DNA of 64,000 nt. It comes from Acarospora socialis. Lineage: Eukaryota; Ascomycota; Lecanoromycetes; Acarosporales; Acarosporaceae. A model generated the notes under the pieces. The model saw nothing but the letters and a program-made list of their open reading frames with translations, ran no database searches and was not told the DNA's origin. The DNA lies in the NCBI GenBank assembly GCA_025617375.2, contig JAMYGW020000002.1:124001-188000 (forward strand), written 5' to 3'. Of the stretch, positions 25,986 to 34,596 are shown one piece after another (positions within the stretch are counted from its first letter, which is position 1; every line of letters begins with the position of its first letter). The translations under genes and the position numbers were made by a program.

Positions 25986-27137
25986 ATGCTGCCTATAAAC
26001 TCTATCCTCCTGGCCGTGCTTTTGCGCCCCCTGCTCATTGGTGCTATGCCGGCGCCGGCCCGGTCCAGCATCGACGATAACGCTACTCTTGAGCGTCGCG
26101 ATGTGTACTACAGTTCAGCGCCATTCAGCAGCAATCTCATTAACGTGCCGCATACAACACTGACCAGCCAGGCACCCCTAACCAAAACAGCTTTCGTGAC
26201 AGTCACCGCCACGCGCACCGCGACTGCAGCATATGCGCCACCGCAGGTGAGTAAAGGGAGCTTATCCCTCTTGACCCACCTTCCGACTCTACCCCGTTCA
26301 ACCGTCACCGCTACCGTGAGCGTGACACGGACCGAGCAGCCAACCCGTGCACCGCCGCATGTGATTCCGAGTTACTCCAGTGCGAGCAGCTCTACACCTC
26401 CGCTTCCTAAACTGCCGACAACACCAGCACCACCGCTTCCTAAACTGCCAACAACACAAGCACCACCGCTTCCTAAACTGCCAACAACACAAGCACCACC
26501 GCCACCCCCAGCAAGCAAAGCACCACCGCCACCTCCAGCATCCAAAGCACCGCCACCATCGTCAACATCTGTACCAATACCGCCAGTTCTAGCAACTATG
26601 TTTCCCGGAGCACCACCGCCATCAGTACAAGCACCACCGCCACCCCCAGCAAGCAAAGCACCGCCGCCACCGCCAACAACCTACCCACTACCGCCAATTC
26701 TTGCAACTATGTTTCCATCGGCGCCGCCTAGCAAGAGCTCCTCTAAAGCACCTCCGCCTCCGGCAACCAAAGCACCGCCGCCATCGTCAACAATCTACCC
26801 ACTACCACCAATTCTAGCAACCATGTTCCCGGCACCACCCAGCACAAGCTCTGCTAAACCGCCACCACCAACCAGCAAGAGCTCCTCTAAACCAAGCCCT
26901 ACCACGACGTACCCCACAGACGGTTTGTATCCTCTGCCGACCCAACACTCGAAGCCCCCACCAACCAGCAAGAGCTCATCTAAACCAAGCCCTACCACGA
27001 CTTACCCAACAGACGGTTTGTATCCCCTTCCGACCCATAACTCGAAGCGCACGACCACGTTGGCGCCGGCTCCCGTGTCCACGACTTTTGCGCCCAAGAC
27101 GACACACCATCCCATTACTATTGGACAGCCAGCTTAG
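25986..27137 (+). CDS. Secreted Pro-rich extensin-like repeat protein
   Basis: Single-exon protein of 383 residues. I start it at 25986, where MLPINSILLAVLLRPLLIGA plus MPAPA makes a clean signal peptide; the open frame extends 60 codons further upstream without secretion features. After about residue 130 the chain is almost pure Pro/Ala/Lys/Ser/Thr: PLPKLPTTQA units, APPPPPASK units, three YPLPPILATMFP-type units and a 31-residue unit repeated twice at the end. Such chains are usually heavily O-glycosylated cell-wall or matrix proteins. No GPI signal is obvious; the end (KTTHHPITIGQPA) is polar. No enzymatic domain is present. Function is unknown; a wall or adhesion role is inference. Confidence 0.8.
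   Translation: MLPINSILLAVLLRPLLIGAMPAPARSSIDDNATLERRDVYYSSAPFSSNLINVPHTTLTSQAPLTKTAFVTVTATRTATAAYAPPQVSKGSLSLLTHLPTLPRSTVTATVSVTRTEQPTRAPPHVIPSYSSASSSTPPLPKLPTTPAPPLPKLPTTQAPPLPKLPTTQAPPPPPASKAPPPPPASKAPPPSSTSVPIPPVLATMFPGAPPPSVQAPPPPPASKAPPPPPTTYPLPPILATMFPSAPPSKSSSKAPPPPATKAPPPSSTIYPLPPILATMFPAPPSTSSAKPPPPTSKSSSKPSPTTTYPTDGLYPLPTQHSKPPPTSKSSSKPSPTTTYPTDGLYPLPTHNSKRTTTLAPAPVSTTFAPKTTHHPITIGQPA
26871..27050 (+). repeat. 93-bp coding tandem repeat, two copies
   Basis: Two near-identical 93-bp units begin at 26871 and 26964. Each encodes a 31-residue stretch with SKSSSKPSPTTTYPTDGLYP followed by LPT. Only a few mostly silent differences separate them, so the duplication looks recent. Confidence 0.85.
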
Positions 27138-28531
27138 ATATAGCTAAGGCTTGATGTCTGAACCTAGCTTGTGCTAGGGATTTCCGTTACCGTCTTGTTT
27201 CTTACAAACATCATGTATTGCTCTATCCATCAAGTTTCTCTATCTTACTCATATTGCACGGTGCGCATCTAATCGTCCTGTTATCTCGTTTAACCACATT
27301 GACGCTGGATACGGCTGATGTTGGAAATAGAAAGATAATGTTATGGAAGATGTAATGGCACACATCGCCTCTCCTCTATAGATCTAGCTTATGCGACTAT
27401 GTCTTTCTCAGTCTGTCTGTTTAGTTCACCATGGTACAGCTATGTCAATGATTATCATTTACTTGTAATTCTTCCATGAGAAGGCGTGACCGTTCAAAGG
27501 ACAAACAAAGACTTCTATAGCGAATATAAAAGCGGTTGTCAAGCCCGGCCTAGCATCAACCTGCCTTTCTATCTCCGGAGTTAGCTTCTGCTATTGATTT
27601 TGATAGCCTCCTTCGTGGCCAACTGGCTGCATGTCAGGCTCTTTCTCTTACATCCATTTCTTACAATGCTCATTGTCACATCGCTCATTGCTTCAGTATC
27701 GCTTCCATGTACCTCCGTACACTCTTCTATTTGACGTAGAAGAATAAGAAGGACTTTCATGATAGTAGTAAGATATATATCAACCATCACTCTCGCTCTC
27801 TGTCTATCACTTTCTCATCAACCGTATCTCCATTCCCTTCTCCAAACCTGCATGCCAATACGTTCATGACCCGACCCGGGCCATTGAACGTGATGGTAAG
27901 CACTGCACGCAGCTCTCTATCGTTCACACGCTGCCTGCGCATCGTGCCTCCACCTCCAATTCTACCGACACTGAGCCAAACTCGATACGCTGGAGGAGTA
28001 CATGAGCAAAACCCATCATATCGTTAAAGAGCGGGCCAACAAAAAAGATAGATATTTAGAATAATGAAGTCTTTTAAGCACCGTACGGGTACCGACGAAA
28101 ATACGGTACCTACTCTAATTGGTAGGCGCCGAGCTACTTCCAATCCTTTGTCCTCCAGTCTGACGAGTAAGACTCTCTCTCAGTCTGTAGGCTGCCATGT
28201 CATAGCAGGTGAGTCTCGGTATGATATGCAAGCAGTACCATATTGAGCCATAACTGCATCCAAGCGATCATGAACTGTGGAAAACAAGTCAGCGTGCAAA
28301 GCGGAGCTACCCGGAGCTAGAGCACGAGCGCAACAACGACGCTTTCTACGGGAGGTGGCTGACATCCTTGTATGCAAAGTGACGCGAGAGCGAGCTACGA
28401 CACCGTATGTCAGATTCTTGTATTCGTCTTGACCAAAACTCCGACCTGCTGAACTCCTGAACCCAACCCCTACTATGCCTTAATAGCAATAGAAGAACCG
28501 AAGAAAAGGGGCGAGGTCAAGACTAGCCGAC
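27138..28531. other. Intergenic spacer
   Basis: About 1.4 kb with T/C-rich and simple-sequence patches and no domain-bearing frame. It includes the 3' flank of the Pro-rich gene and the promoter of the DUF1279-like gene. Confidence 0.55.
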
Positions 28532-29422
28532 ATGAAACCCTTCCGAATCTCCCAATCGACCAGCCTACTGCGCCGCTTTCAACAAGCCCACCGCCTCAGC
28601 CGACCACGGCTCGAAACCATCACCAGAATACCGCAAGGAGCGAGAGCGACGAGACACCCATCCGCCTCCTACTCCTCCTCCCCTCTCTCTCGCCTTCTGT
28701 TCAGACAATCCCGAACCCCCCTCATCCGCCGCGCCTTCGCCAACAAACGACCCAACAGCACCAAACCGCCCTTCAACCCGACCCCTCACCTCAACAGTCC
28801 CGAACCCTCGCTCTCGCTCACGCAACGGATGCGCAAACTCTCGCGCGAATACGGATGGTCCGCGCTCGGCGTCTACATGTTGCTTACTGCGGTCGACTTC
28901 CCGTTCTGCTTCATTGCCGTGCGCTGGCTGGGGACGGACCGCATCGGGCACTGGGAGCATGTGATTGTGGAGCGGTTTTGGAAGGTGGTGGAGCTGGTGG
29001 TGCCGAACATTCGGGGGAGGGAAGGGGAGGTGGTGGGTGAGGTGGAAAGAGTAGGGGTGGGGGAGCCGGTGGGAGGGGCGATTGCCCAGGTGGATGCGCA
29101 GTCGAATGAGGTGGGGGTGCCGGGGTATGATCATGGCGTGAAGGAGGCGGAGAAGAGGAATAAGGCTGAAGCGAGTGAGTGCTGGTCGATATTGAGTCTG
29201 GGTGAGGGCAAATGGAGACTAATGAGTGCGTCGCGTTGGCGGTGAGCAGGCATCTGGACCCAGTTGGCGTTGGCGTACGCGATCCACAAGAGCTTCATCT
29301 TCATCCGAGTGCCGTTGACGGCGGCCTTGACACCGAAAGTGGTCCGAGTACTGAGGGGATGGGGCTGGGATATAGGAAAGAGGAAGCCCAAGGCGGTGAG
29401 AGGTAAAGGTACCAAGAGTTGA
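28532..29422 (+). CDS. Mitochondrial DUF1279 (FAM210-like) membrane protein
   Basis: Two exons, 28532-29174 and 29250-29422, give 271 residues. The first roughly 90 residues are rich in Arg, Ser and Thr with almost no acidic residues, as expected of a mitochondrial presequence. DUF1279 follows: LTQRMRKLSREYGWSALGVY, a hydrophobic segment ending DFPFCFIAVRWLG, and, across the intron, SIWTQLALAYAIHKSFIFIR plus VPLTAALTPKVVRVLRGWGW, then a basic tail ending KGTKS. The intron is placed by the family continuity IWTQLALAYAIHKS. FAM210 proteins act in mitochondria; the molecular role in fungi is not established. A variable Val/Glu/Gly-rich linker sits between the two halves of the domain. Confidence in family and splice site is high. 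Confidence 0.88.
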
Positions 29423-30252
29423 ATTATATTCGCAAGGCTGGAGCCGCATCGTATGTACAAGTTTGTAAAATAACAAGATGCCGCTGGGAACCACTCCAAT
29501 ACATATTCCTTCTAACGTCCTAACTCTTGTTCCAGTTCGATAATAACAGAAAGTGCTGGAAGCGGTGGCATCAAAGGCCCTCCTATGCACATCCCGAAAC
29601 CGCTGCAGCGTGAAATAGAATGGTATTGGGCGATGGCGCTCCAACGTTTGAATTGACTGCTTCCAGGAATAAGGGTTTGCCTACGATTTCACCTTTGTAT
29701 GCCTCCTCCTCGCTCGGGGCAGCAGCCCCTTGAGGCGTGGCCCATGCACCTCTTGACTTGAAGCACCTTCCGATGGCTCGTCTCGGAAGAACAAGAAGCT
29801 GCTTTCAACTGCTTCCGACTAATCCAAAGCTGCAATGTTCATTTCCAGCCGATTGTGAACAGCGGTCTCTTGCTGATCATAGCGGCGTTGTGGATCCCGT
29901 GGTTCTGGGACCAGTTCAGTTAATACACATACGGCGGAGATCATATCCTTGGGCGACCCGAGTCGAGGTGGAACAAGGAAACACTCCTTGGAAGCGGTGG
30001 CGTCAAAGCCACCGTCTGGCTCATACCGGCAGAGAAGAGAAGAGCGCAGCGCTGAGTGCGCTAAGCAAACTAAACCTGCCCAAAAATAATATTAGCTACA
30101 ACTATGAAGGATATACACGATTGAATTCACCTCTTCTCATCTTCGGCCGAGCCGCTGGTTACCTTGAGATTGGCCATGCCGGCCACCTCATCAACCGCCG
30201 CAGGCATAGTTCAGAATCTGACGAAGTGGGCCCTCCGGGTGGTGTGATTCGA
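29423..30252. other. Intergenic, start of accessory repeat-rich zone
   Basis: No supported gene; the frame at 29737-30336 has no domain and runs into the hairpin repeats. A word of about 20 nt (GGAAGCGGTGGC(A/G)TCAAAG) occurs near 29551 and again near 29990, which hints at dispersed repeat fragments already here. Confidence 0.5.
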
Positions 30253-30316
30253 GGGCCGCAGCAAGCCCTCCAGATCGGAAAGCGAGGACTTGCCGCGGCC
30301 CGGGCGGCTGGCGCCC
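30253..30316 (+). repeat. 64-bp double-hairpin element, copy 1
   Basis: A 13-nt arm GGGCCGCAGCAAG (30253-30265) pairs with 30289-30301 apart from one mismatch, across a 23-nt loop. A second small hairpin GGGCG/CGCCC (30302-30306 with 30312-30316) follows directly. Copy 2 lies 117 bp downstream in the same orientation. Confidence 0.8.
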
Positions 30317-30369
30317 TGTTTGAAACAACTAGGTAAATGTTCAACTCGGTCCAGTGTTGTGGGAAGGAA

Positions 30370-30433
30370 GGGCCGCAGCAAGCCCTCCAGATCGGAAAGC
30401 AAGGACTTGCTGCGGCCCGGGCGACCGGCGCCC
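30370..30433 (+). repeat. 64-bp double-hairpin element, copy 2
   Basis: Same length and layout as copy 1 with about four or five substitutions. Here the 13-bp stem (30370-30382 with 30406-30418) is perfect: the position mismatched in copy 1 is a Watson-Crick pair. The small GGGCG/CGCCC hairpin is kept although its loop differs. Confidence 0.82.
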
Positions 30434-30505
30434 TTATCGACCAGATCCTTCAACCTGGTTCACTGGAAACAGGTGACCCAGGAGGTCAAGGGTGATGCAA
30501 TCTCC

Positions 30506-30533
30506 GGCCAGCCTCAGGAAGTCGAGGCTGGCC
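30506..30533. repeat. Perfect 10-bp-stem hairpin
   Basis: GGCCAGCCTC and GAGGCTGGCC are exact inverse copies separated by an 8-nt loop. It is part of the hairpin-dense segment at 30.25-32.46 kb. Confidence 0.85.
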
Positions 30534-30614
30534 GAAGGTTGTATATAGTCCTAGAGCGAGTGAGAGTCCGAAACCGCTCTAACATAACAACCTCCACCGC
30601 CTCAGCTCCAGAAC

Positions 30615-30683
30615 GGGGACACCGCCCGCCAGAAGTACGTATTGGAAGGCGAGACAGGCGGTGTCCCCACTCAAAGGGTGGGC
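30615..30683 (+). repeat. Hairpin-plus-tail element A
   Basis: A perfect 12-bp stem, GGGGACACCGCC (30615-30626) with GGCGGTGTCCCC (30657-30668), is followed five bases later by the tail word AAGGGTGGGC (30674-30683). Element B at 31041-31104 has the same order and a related stem, so the two look like diverged copies of one unit. Confidence 0.78.
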
Positions 30684-30748
30684 TGGCCGGGCCACTGACG
30701 CTCGGCGTGGGCTCCGAGCAGGGAGATTGATCTCTCCGCTGCCAGCCC
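30680..30748 (+). repeat. Nested inverted repeat
   Basis: An outer 8-bp stem, GGGCTGGC (30680-30687) with GCCAGCCC (30741-30748), encloses an inner 6-bp stem, GCTCGG (30700-30705) with CCGAGC (30714-30719). It overlaps the tail of element A, so a branched fold is possible. Confidence 0.6.
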
Positions 30749-31040
30749 TCGCCATAGCGACCCGACCGGCCGTTTCCACCCCACCTCAGAACAACCACCA
30801 CCAAGCTCAACACAACAGCCACACCGACAACCTCCAGCGCTGAACCTCCACCGGCCTATCACTAGCCAATTCCATCTTGAACTTGCCTACTCTTCCCACC
30901 AGCAATGTCTAACACCTTTCCCTCATCCGCCACCTCACTGCCTTCGGAAAAGCGCGTCCAATTCTGGCACAGCCGCGCATATCCAAGACGAAAAACTGAA
31001 GAAGACTTCGTAGCCGATAGGTTGTAGCCACTGGAGTTTG

Positions 31041-31104
31041 GACGGGGAGCACCGCCCAGAGGTCTGTCGTGTTCGGTGGAGGTGCTCCCCGTCCAAGGGT
31101 GGGC
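31041..31104 (+). repeat. Hairpin-plus-tail element B
   Basis: A perfect 13-bp stem, GACGGGGAGCACC (31041-31053) with GGTGCTCCCCGTC (31081-31093), is followed by the tail word AAGGGTGGGC (31095-31104). The layout matches element A, 426 bp upstream. The tail word also occurs inverted at 31307-31316. Confidence 0.78.
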
Positions 31105-31192
31105 CGACTGGTTCCAGTAACGGCAGCGCGCCGCCGGCGGTCTGCTGTAAAAGACCTTCCGGCCAGAGACTAGTTACGCACCAGCTCCGTGG

Positions 31193-31245
31193 TGCTGGCG
31201 GAGGCACGCCAGCTACTAGAGTGCTTGTGCGTACCTCCGCCAGCA
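31193..31245. repeat. Perfect 12-bp-stem hairpin
   Basis: TGCTGGCGGAGG (31193-31204) pairs exactly with CCTCCGCCAGCA (31234-31245) over a 29-nt loop. A shorter 7-bp hairpin GTGGGCT/AGCCCAC follows at 31254-31288. Confidence 0.8.
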
Positions 31246-31316
31246 TGGCTCATGTGGGCTTCCGAGGGGCAGATCCCTCTCAGCCCACAGCCACCGTGAC
31301 CTACTGGCCCACCCTT

Positions 31317-31407
31317 CCCCACCCCTCTTTCTCTTTTTGCCCCGGGCCATGGGCGGAAGCGGGTCAATCGTGTTGTTTGCGGTTGGCCCGGGGCAAGAGG
31401 GGTGGGG
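31317..31407. repeat. Long two-part hairpin, about 24 bp of stem
   Basis: CCCCACCCCTCTT (31317-31329) pairs with 31395-31407, and TTGCCCCGGGCCA (31337-31349) pairs with 31384-31396; the two 3' arms are contiguous. The 5' strand therefore has a small T/C-rich bulge between the arms. This is the longest stem in the segment. Confidence 0.8.
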
Positions 31408-31411
31408 ATTT

Positions 31412-31433
31412 CTGGCGGCAGCACCGCCGCCAG
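31412..31433. repeat. Perfect 8-bp-stem hairpin
   Basis: CTGGCGGC and GCCGCCAG are exact inverse copies with a 6-nt loop, immediately after the long hairpin. Confidence 0.75.
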
Positions 31434-31466
31434 CATTATTGTGCCAGTAGGGGTCCTACCACCAAA

Positions 31467-31500
31467 TCGGCGGCCCACACTCGGCGGCCCACACTCGGCC
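31467..31500 (+). repeat. Twin 14-bp tandem repeat block, copy 1
   Basis: TCGGCGGCCCACAC is present twice in a row (31467-31480 and 31481-31494), followed by TCGGCC. A second block with the same plan but a different unit sequence lies at 32427-32460. Confidence 0.85.
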
Positions 31501-31507
31501 AGCCCCT

Positions 31508-31523
31508 GTGCAGAGATCTGCAC
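31508..31523. repeat. 16-bp near-perfect palindrome
   Basis: GTGCAGAGATCTGCAC has complementary 7-nt arms around a two-base centre. It lies 8 bp after the twin 14-bp repeats. Confidence 0.7.
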
Positions 31524-32161
31524 GTATAAATGACCGGTGACTGGCCAACAAACGCCTTTGGATAAGGACTTGGTGAATGTGAAAACACTAAGAAGAAAAT
31601 CCGGCCTCGTAATCTTTGAGGAGTTTGAGGCCCTCGCGCCGTCCAAAGAGAGAGATGGAAGAGCTATTGCCCGCAGTGAGCGGGCAGAGTCGACTTTCGA
31701 CTATGGTCGTGGTGCTTGGTTTAGCCGTGCTGGTTGCATCGGATGTGGTATACTCTGAGGATCTTGTTGCTGAATGAACTACTTCTTGCTCCATCAATCG
31801 AAGACTTTTGCAAGCTAAAGAAGTACTAGGGTCCTTACGGATCACTTCAACACTATCGCCGGTGGGCGCAACGCCACTAGCTCGGCTCCCAACACTTGGG
31901 CATTCCATTGAGCAGAGCTTCGTCGACCGCGTTGAGGTCGATAGGTTTATGTACTGATCAACGACGAAGGTATGTTCTTGATCCGCAATGTTCGATCTTG
32001 TGACCTGCCGGTTACATGCGGGCAGTCTTGCCCGGTGCACCTGTCGAATCCGCCGCAATGTTGCGGGCTCGACCATGGCTCCCGGTTGAGAACCTCTGAG
32101 AGCGGGTCAGCTTCCGATAGGATGGGGAAGTGAGGAACGCACCATAGTGGCAGGTTGCCGT

Positions 32162-32228
32162 AGGGCTCCACCCTCCCTCCAGCATGGAGAGGGAGGGTAG
32201 AATATGCCCTTTTTGGCATCGGAGCCCT
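32162..32228. repeat. Three-way-junction inverted repeat
   Basis: An outer stem AGGGCTCC (32162-32169) with GGAGCCCT (32221-32228) encloses two inner hairpins. One has a 10-bp stem ACCCTCCCTC/GAGGGAGGGT (32170-32179 with 32189-32198); the other is a 5-bp ATGCC/GGCAT (32204-32208 with 32215-32219). Together they fold into a compact 67-nt clover-like shape. A further hairpin CCAGCAC/GTGCTGG lies at 32239-32256. Confidence 0.72.
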
Positions 32229-32408
32229 AATGGGAAACCCAGCACTAATGTGCTGGTGGGCATACTGCCCTCCGGTCTGACGCCTGGCAAAGCTCTGGCG
32301 TTCTCCTCAACGGAAGTCCTTTTGCGTCGAACTTCAGTATGTGAGCTCGCTGGACATGTCCGAGCCGTGGGCAGCGGCACAGGTTGGCCCTTGCTGACAA
32401 AGGACCAA

Positions 32409-32460
32409 GGGGCGTAACGCCCCAGATCGGCGGTCCACGCTCGGCGGTCCACGCTCGGCT
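32409..32460 (+). repeat. Small hairpin and twin 14-bp repeat block, copy 2
   Basis: A GGGGCG/CGCCCC hairpin (32409-32423) is followed by TCGGCGGTCCACGC twice in a row (32427-32440, 32441-32454) and TCGGCT. The plan matches the block at 31467-31500, but both units here share two substitutions that neither unit there has. Confidence 0.82.
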
Positions 32461-34596
32461 CTGGCTTCTGCCCTCCAAGACAGCGGAGGCGAAATTGGTG
32501 TCTTGAGACTGGAATTGGTGATGGTAGCGGTGGAGGTGTTGAGGGCGTGACGAAGCGGCAGCGCTGCAGTATGAGAGGTTCGACCGTCAGTCTTACCCAA
32601 GCTGATCATACAAGAGCGAGGTTATTACCTGAGTTAAGTTTCAGCAGCTCCCGCTAGAGACTTTTCCAACCTCTTCAAGAGACTCCAGAGAAGCCGACTG
32701 AGGTTTCCAAAGGCGTCCGAAGTTATAACGATTGTGGCGGTGAGGCTGACGTTTGGCCACCTCGTCTTTCTCTTTAGCAGAGGTAACGACGAGTTCATCC
32801 CTGAAGAGAGGTGTAAAGCGGCTGTGGATTCAGACGACGAGAGCAATCACAGAACTATTTAGGGAGATGTCACTGTCAGCGGAGCCCGAGCTCTTTGGCA
32901 CGAGGACGACGAAAACGCTGCCGGAAGCTTTCGCACAAGGATGAGAACTCTACTTGGGTAGGGACGACTCACATTAGACTTGAACACAAGCTGTACATCC
33001 GGCTACGAAGTCTGATGAGGAGGTTCTTCCACAGGACTATTTGAGAGGTTTACTGTCAGTCCAGCTTGAGCCTTGAGCACGACGACGACATGAATGCTGA
33101 GGAAGCTTTTCGCACGACGATGAGAGTATTGCATGGGTAGGAAGGCTTACTACAAGCTTCATCATTCCCTCTAAGCTCAGTCAGCTTGCTGAAGTGCCGT
33201 TGTGGGCTAGCTTTCGAGCGCAAGTTGTTCGTCGTCCTCGATAAAAGCTTCGAAGCTCAGCTACACGTTGCTCAAGTCCACTCCTATCGAGTAGAACTCG
33301 AGTTGGATGAAGGACACCGCTGTTGTGGAGGTGTGTGGCAGGATGAAGAAAAGAAAAGGAGTGAAAGTGTGGGAAGTTCGGAGACATAGTGTGACGGCGA
33401 AATTGGGCTAAGCCCGTCTCAGCCATGGAAATTCACACCATGACGTCCCAACAAAGGCCAATGGTAGTGAAGGTATGTGGCACATGGTACGCTCTTGCTC
33501 CTCAATAGGAAAGAGTAAGGTATTGCTGTTGATAAAGCAGGGGGAAGGATGGTGGAAGGTACGTACCGGGACGGCGAGTTCAGGCTGAAGCACAACATCA
33601 ACCCAGGTACACCGTCCTGAACGCCTGGCACCGCGCACATTACCTCATCTTTTCCTTTCCATTGGGCACAAAACACGTCTTTCATCTCAGTGAGTATGAG
33701 TGAATGCTCCTACCAATTTCGGGGCGTACTGTGACGGCGAAATCACGCTGAAGGTCTGGCTCTCAGAGTGCAAGCAGTCTAGGTACGTGAGACAACGCTT
33801 GCAGCTTCATGCCTCACTCAAATCTCTGATATCTCTCCTATCTACACTACATTGCATCCCTTCACCCTTCCTACCCTGTGTTTCCAGGAGCAGCACTGGT
33901 AGGGCAGAGACAGGTCTATTGCATCGAAGGGAAGTCTCTACGCTTGGCACCGGCGTAAGTAGAGACGATAGGGGGCAATGTGAGTGAGACATAATTTACA
34001 CTTTGTGGCAGGCGCGAGGATAGATTAGGGGCGAGGGGTACGTTACGTTGACGCTACGTTACGTTGGAGCTATACAGGGTGTGGCAAGCTCTCGATTCTA
34101 CTCGAGTGAGCTGAGGCTCTCACGGTCAGTAAGCTGGGTACGAGTACTGAGACGTGTGAGGTTTGTAGGCCTCAAGCAGGGTGGTCTGAACAGGTGGTAA
34201 AGGCCCGACGCCTACACCCTCTAAAATACTCGATTGAATGGCAACAGCGAGGGCAACATTGCTATGATCTGTGATTGAAAACTCTATCTTCAATTGTAAT
34301 CGTCTAGCTACTTGAAGAAGCAAAGCACCTATCTAAGTGAAGCTCCCAAAGCCGACGAAGTCCGATGATTGCGTAATATCCTCATTCACTGGGAGGGCTA
34401 CCCACTCCCTAAGGACAGCCCACAATCTTCACTTCACCGCCTTCAACTCAAAGCTAATCTCGTTACCCACACTGTCGACCTCAAAACCATCTGCACACTC
34501 AACAAGTTCCTTGAACTGTCTCTGCACCCGTAAAAATCGTTGTCTTTCGTCTGAACCGTCTCGTCTGGTAGGGTTAAAGCTAGAAACTCGAAGACC
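32461..34596. other. Accessory intergenic stretch with degenerate repeats
   Basis: No gene supported. The stretch holds a degenerate duplication at 32848-33165 and a word GTGACGGCGAAAT at about 33391 and 33731. Frames on both strands are short and domain-free. Confidence 0.55.
32848..33165. repeat. Degenerate tandem duplication, about 182-bp period
   Basis: CACAGAACTATTT at 32848 recurs as CACAGGACTATTT at 33030. ACTGTCAG, GGAAGCTTTTCGCAC-like and GATGAGA words follow in the same order in both copies, ending with TGGGTAGG. Identity is moderate, so this is an old duplication, perhaps the decayed remains of a coding repeat. Confidence 0.6.

Noticed and set aside
29737-30336. 199-codon plus-strand frame running into the hairpin repeats
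   Set aside because: No domain; its C-terminal part is just one reading of a 64-bp hairpin repeat that continues outside any gene.
31170-31646. 158-codon minus-strand frame over the hairpin segment
   Set aside because: It is an open frame because of high GC; the repeated peptides follow from repeated hairpin DNA.
30253-32460. CRISPR array
   Set aside because: Repeats are hairpins of different sequence and spacing, with no regular direct repeats and spacers; the host is a eukaryote.
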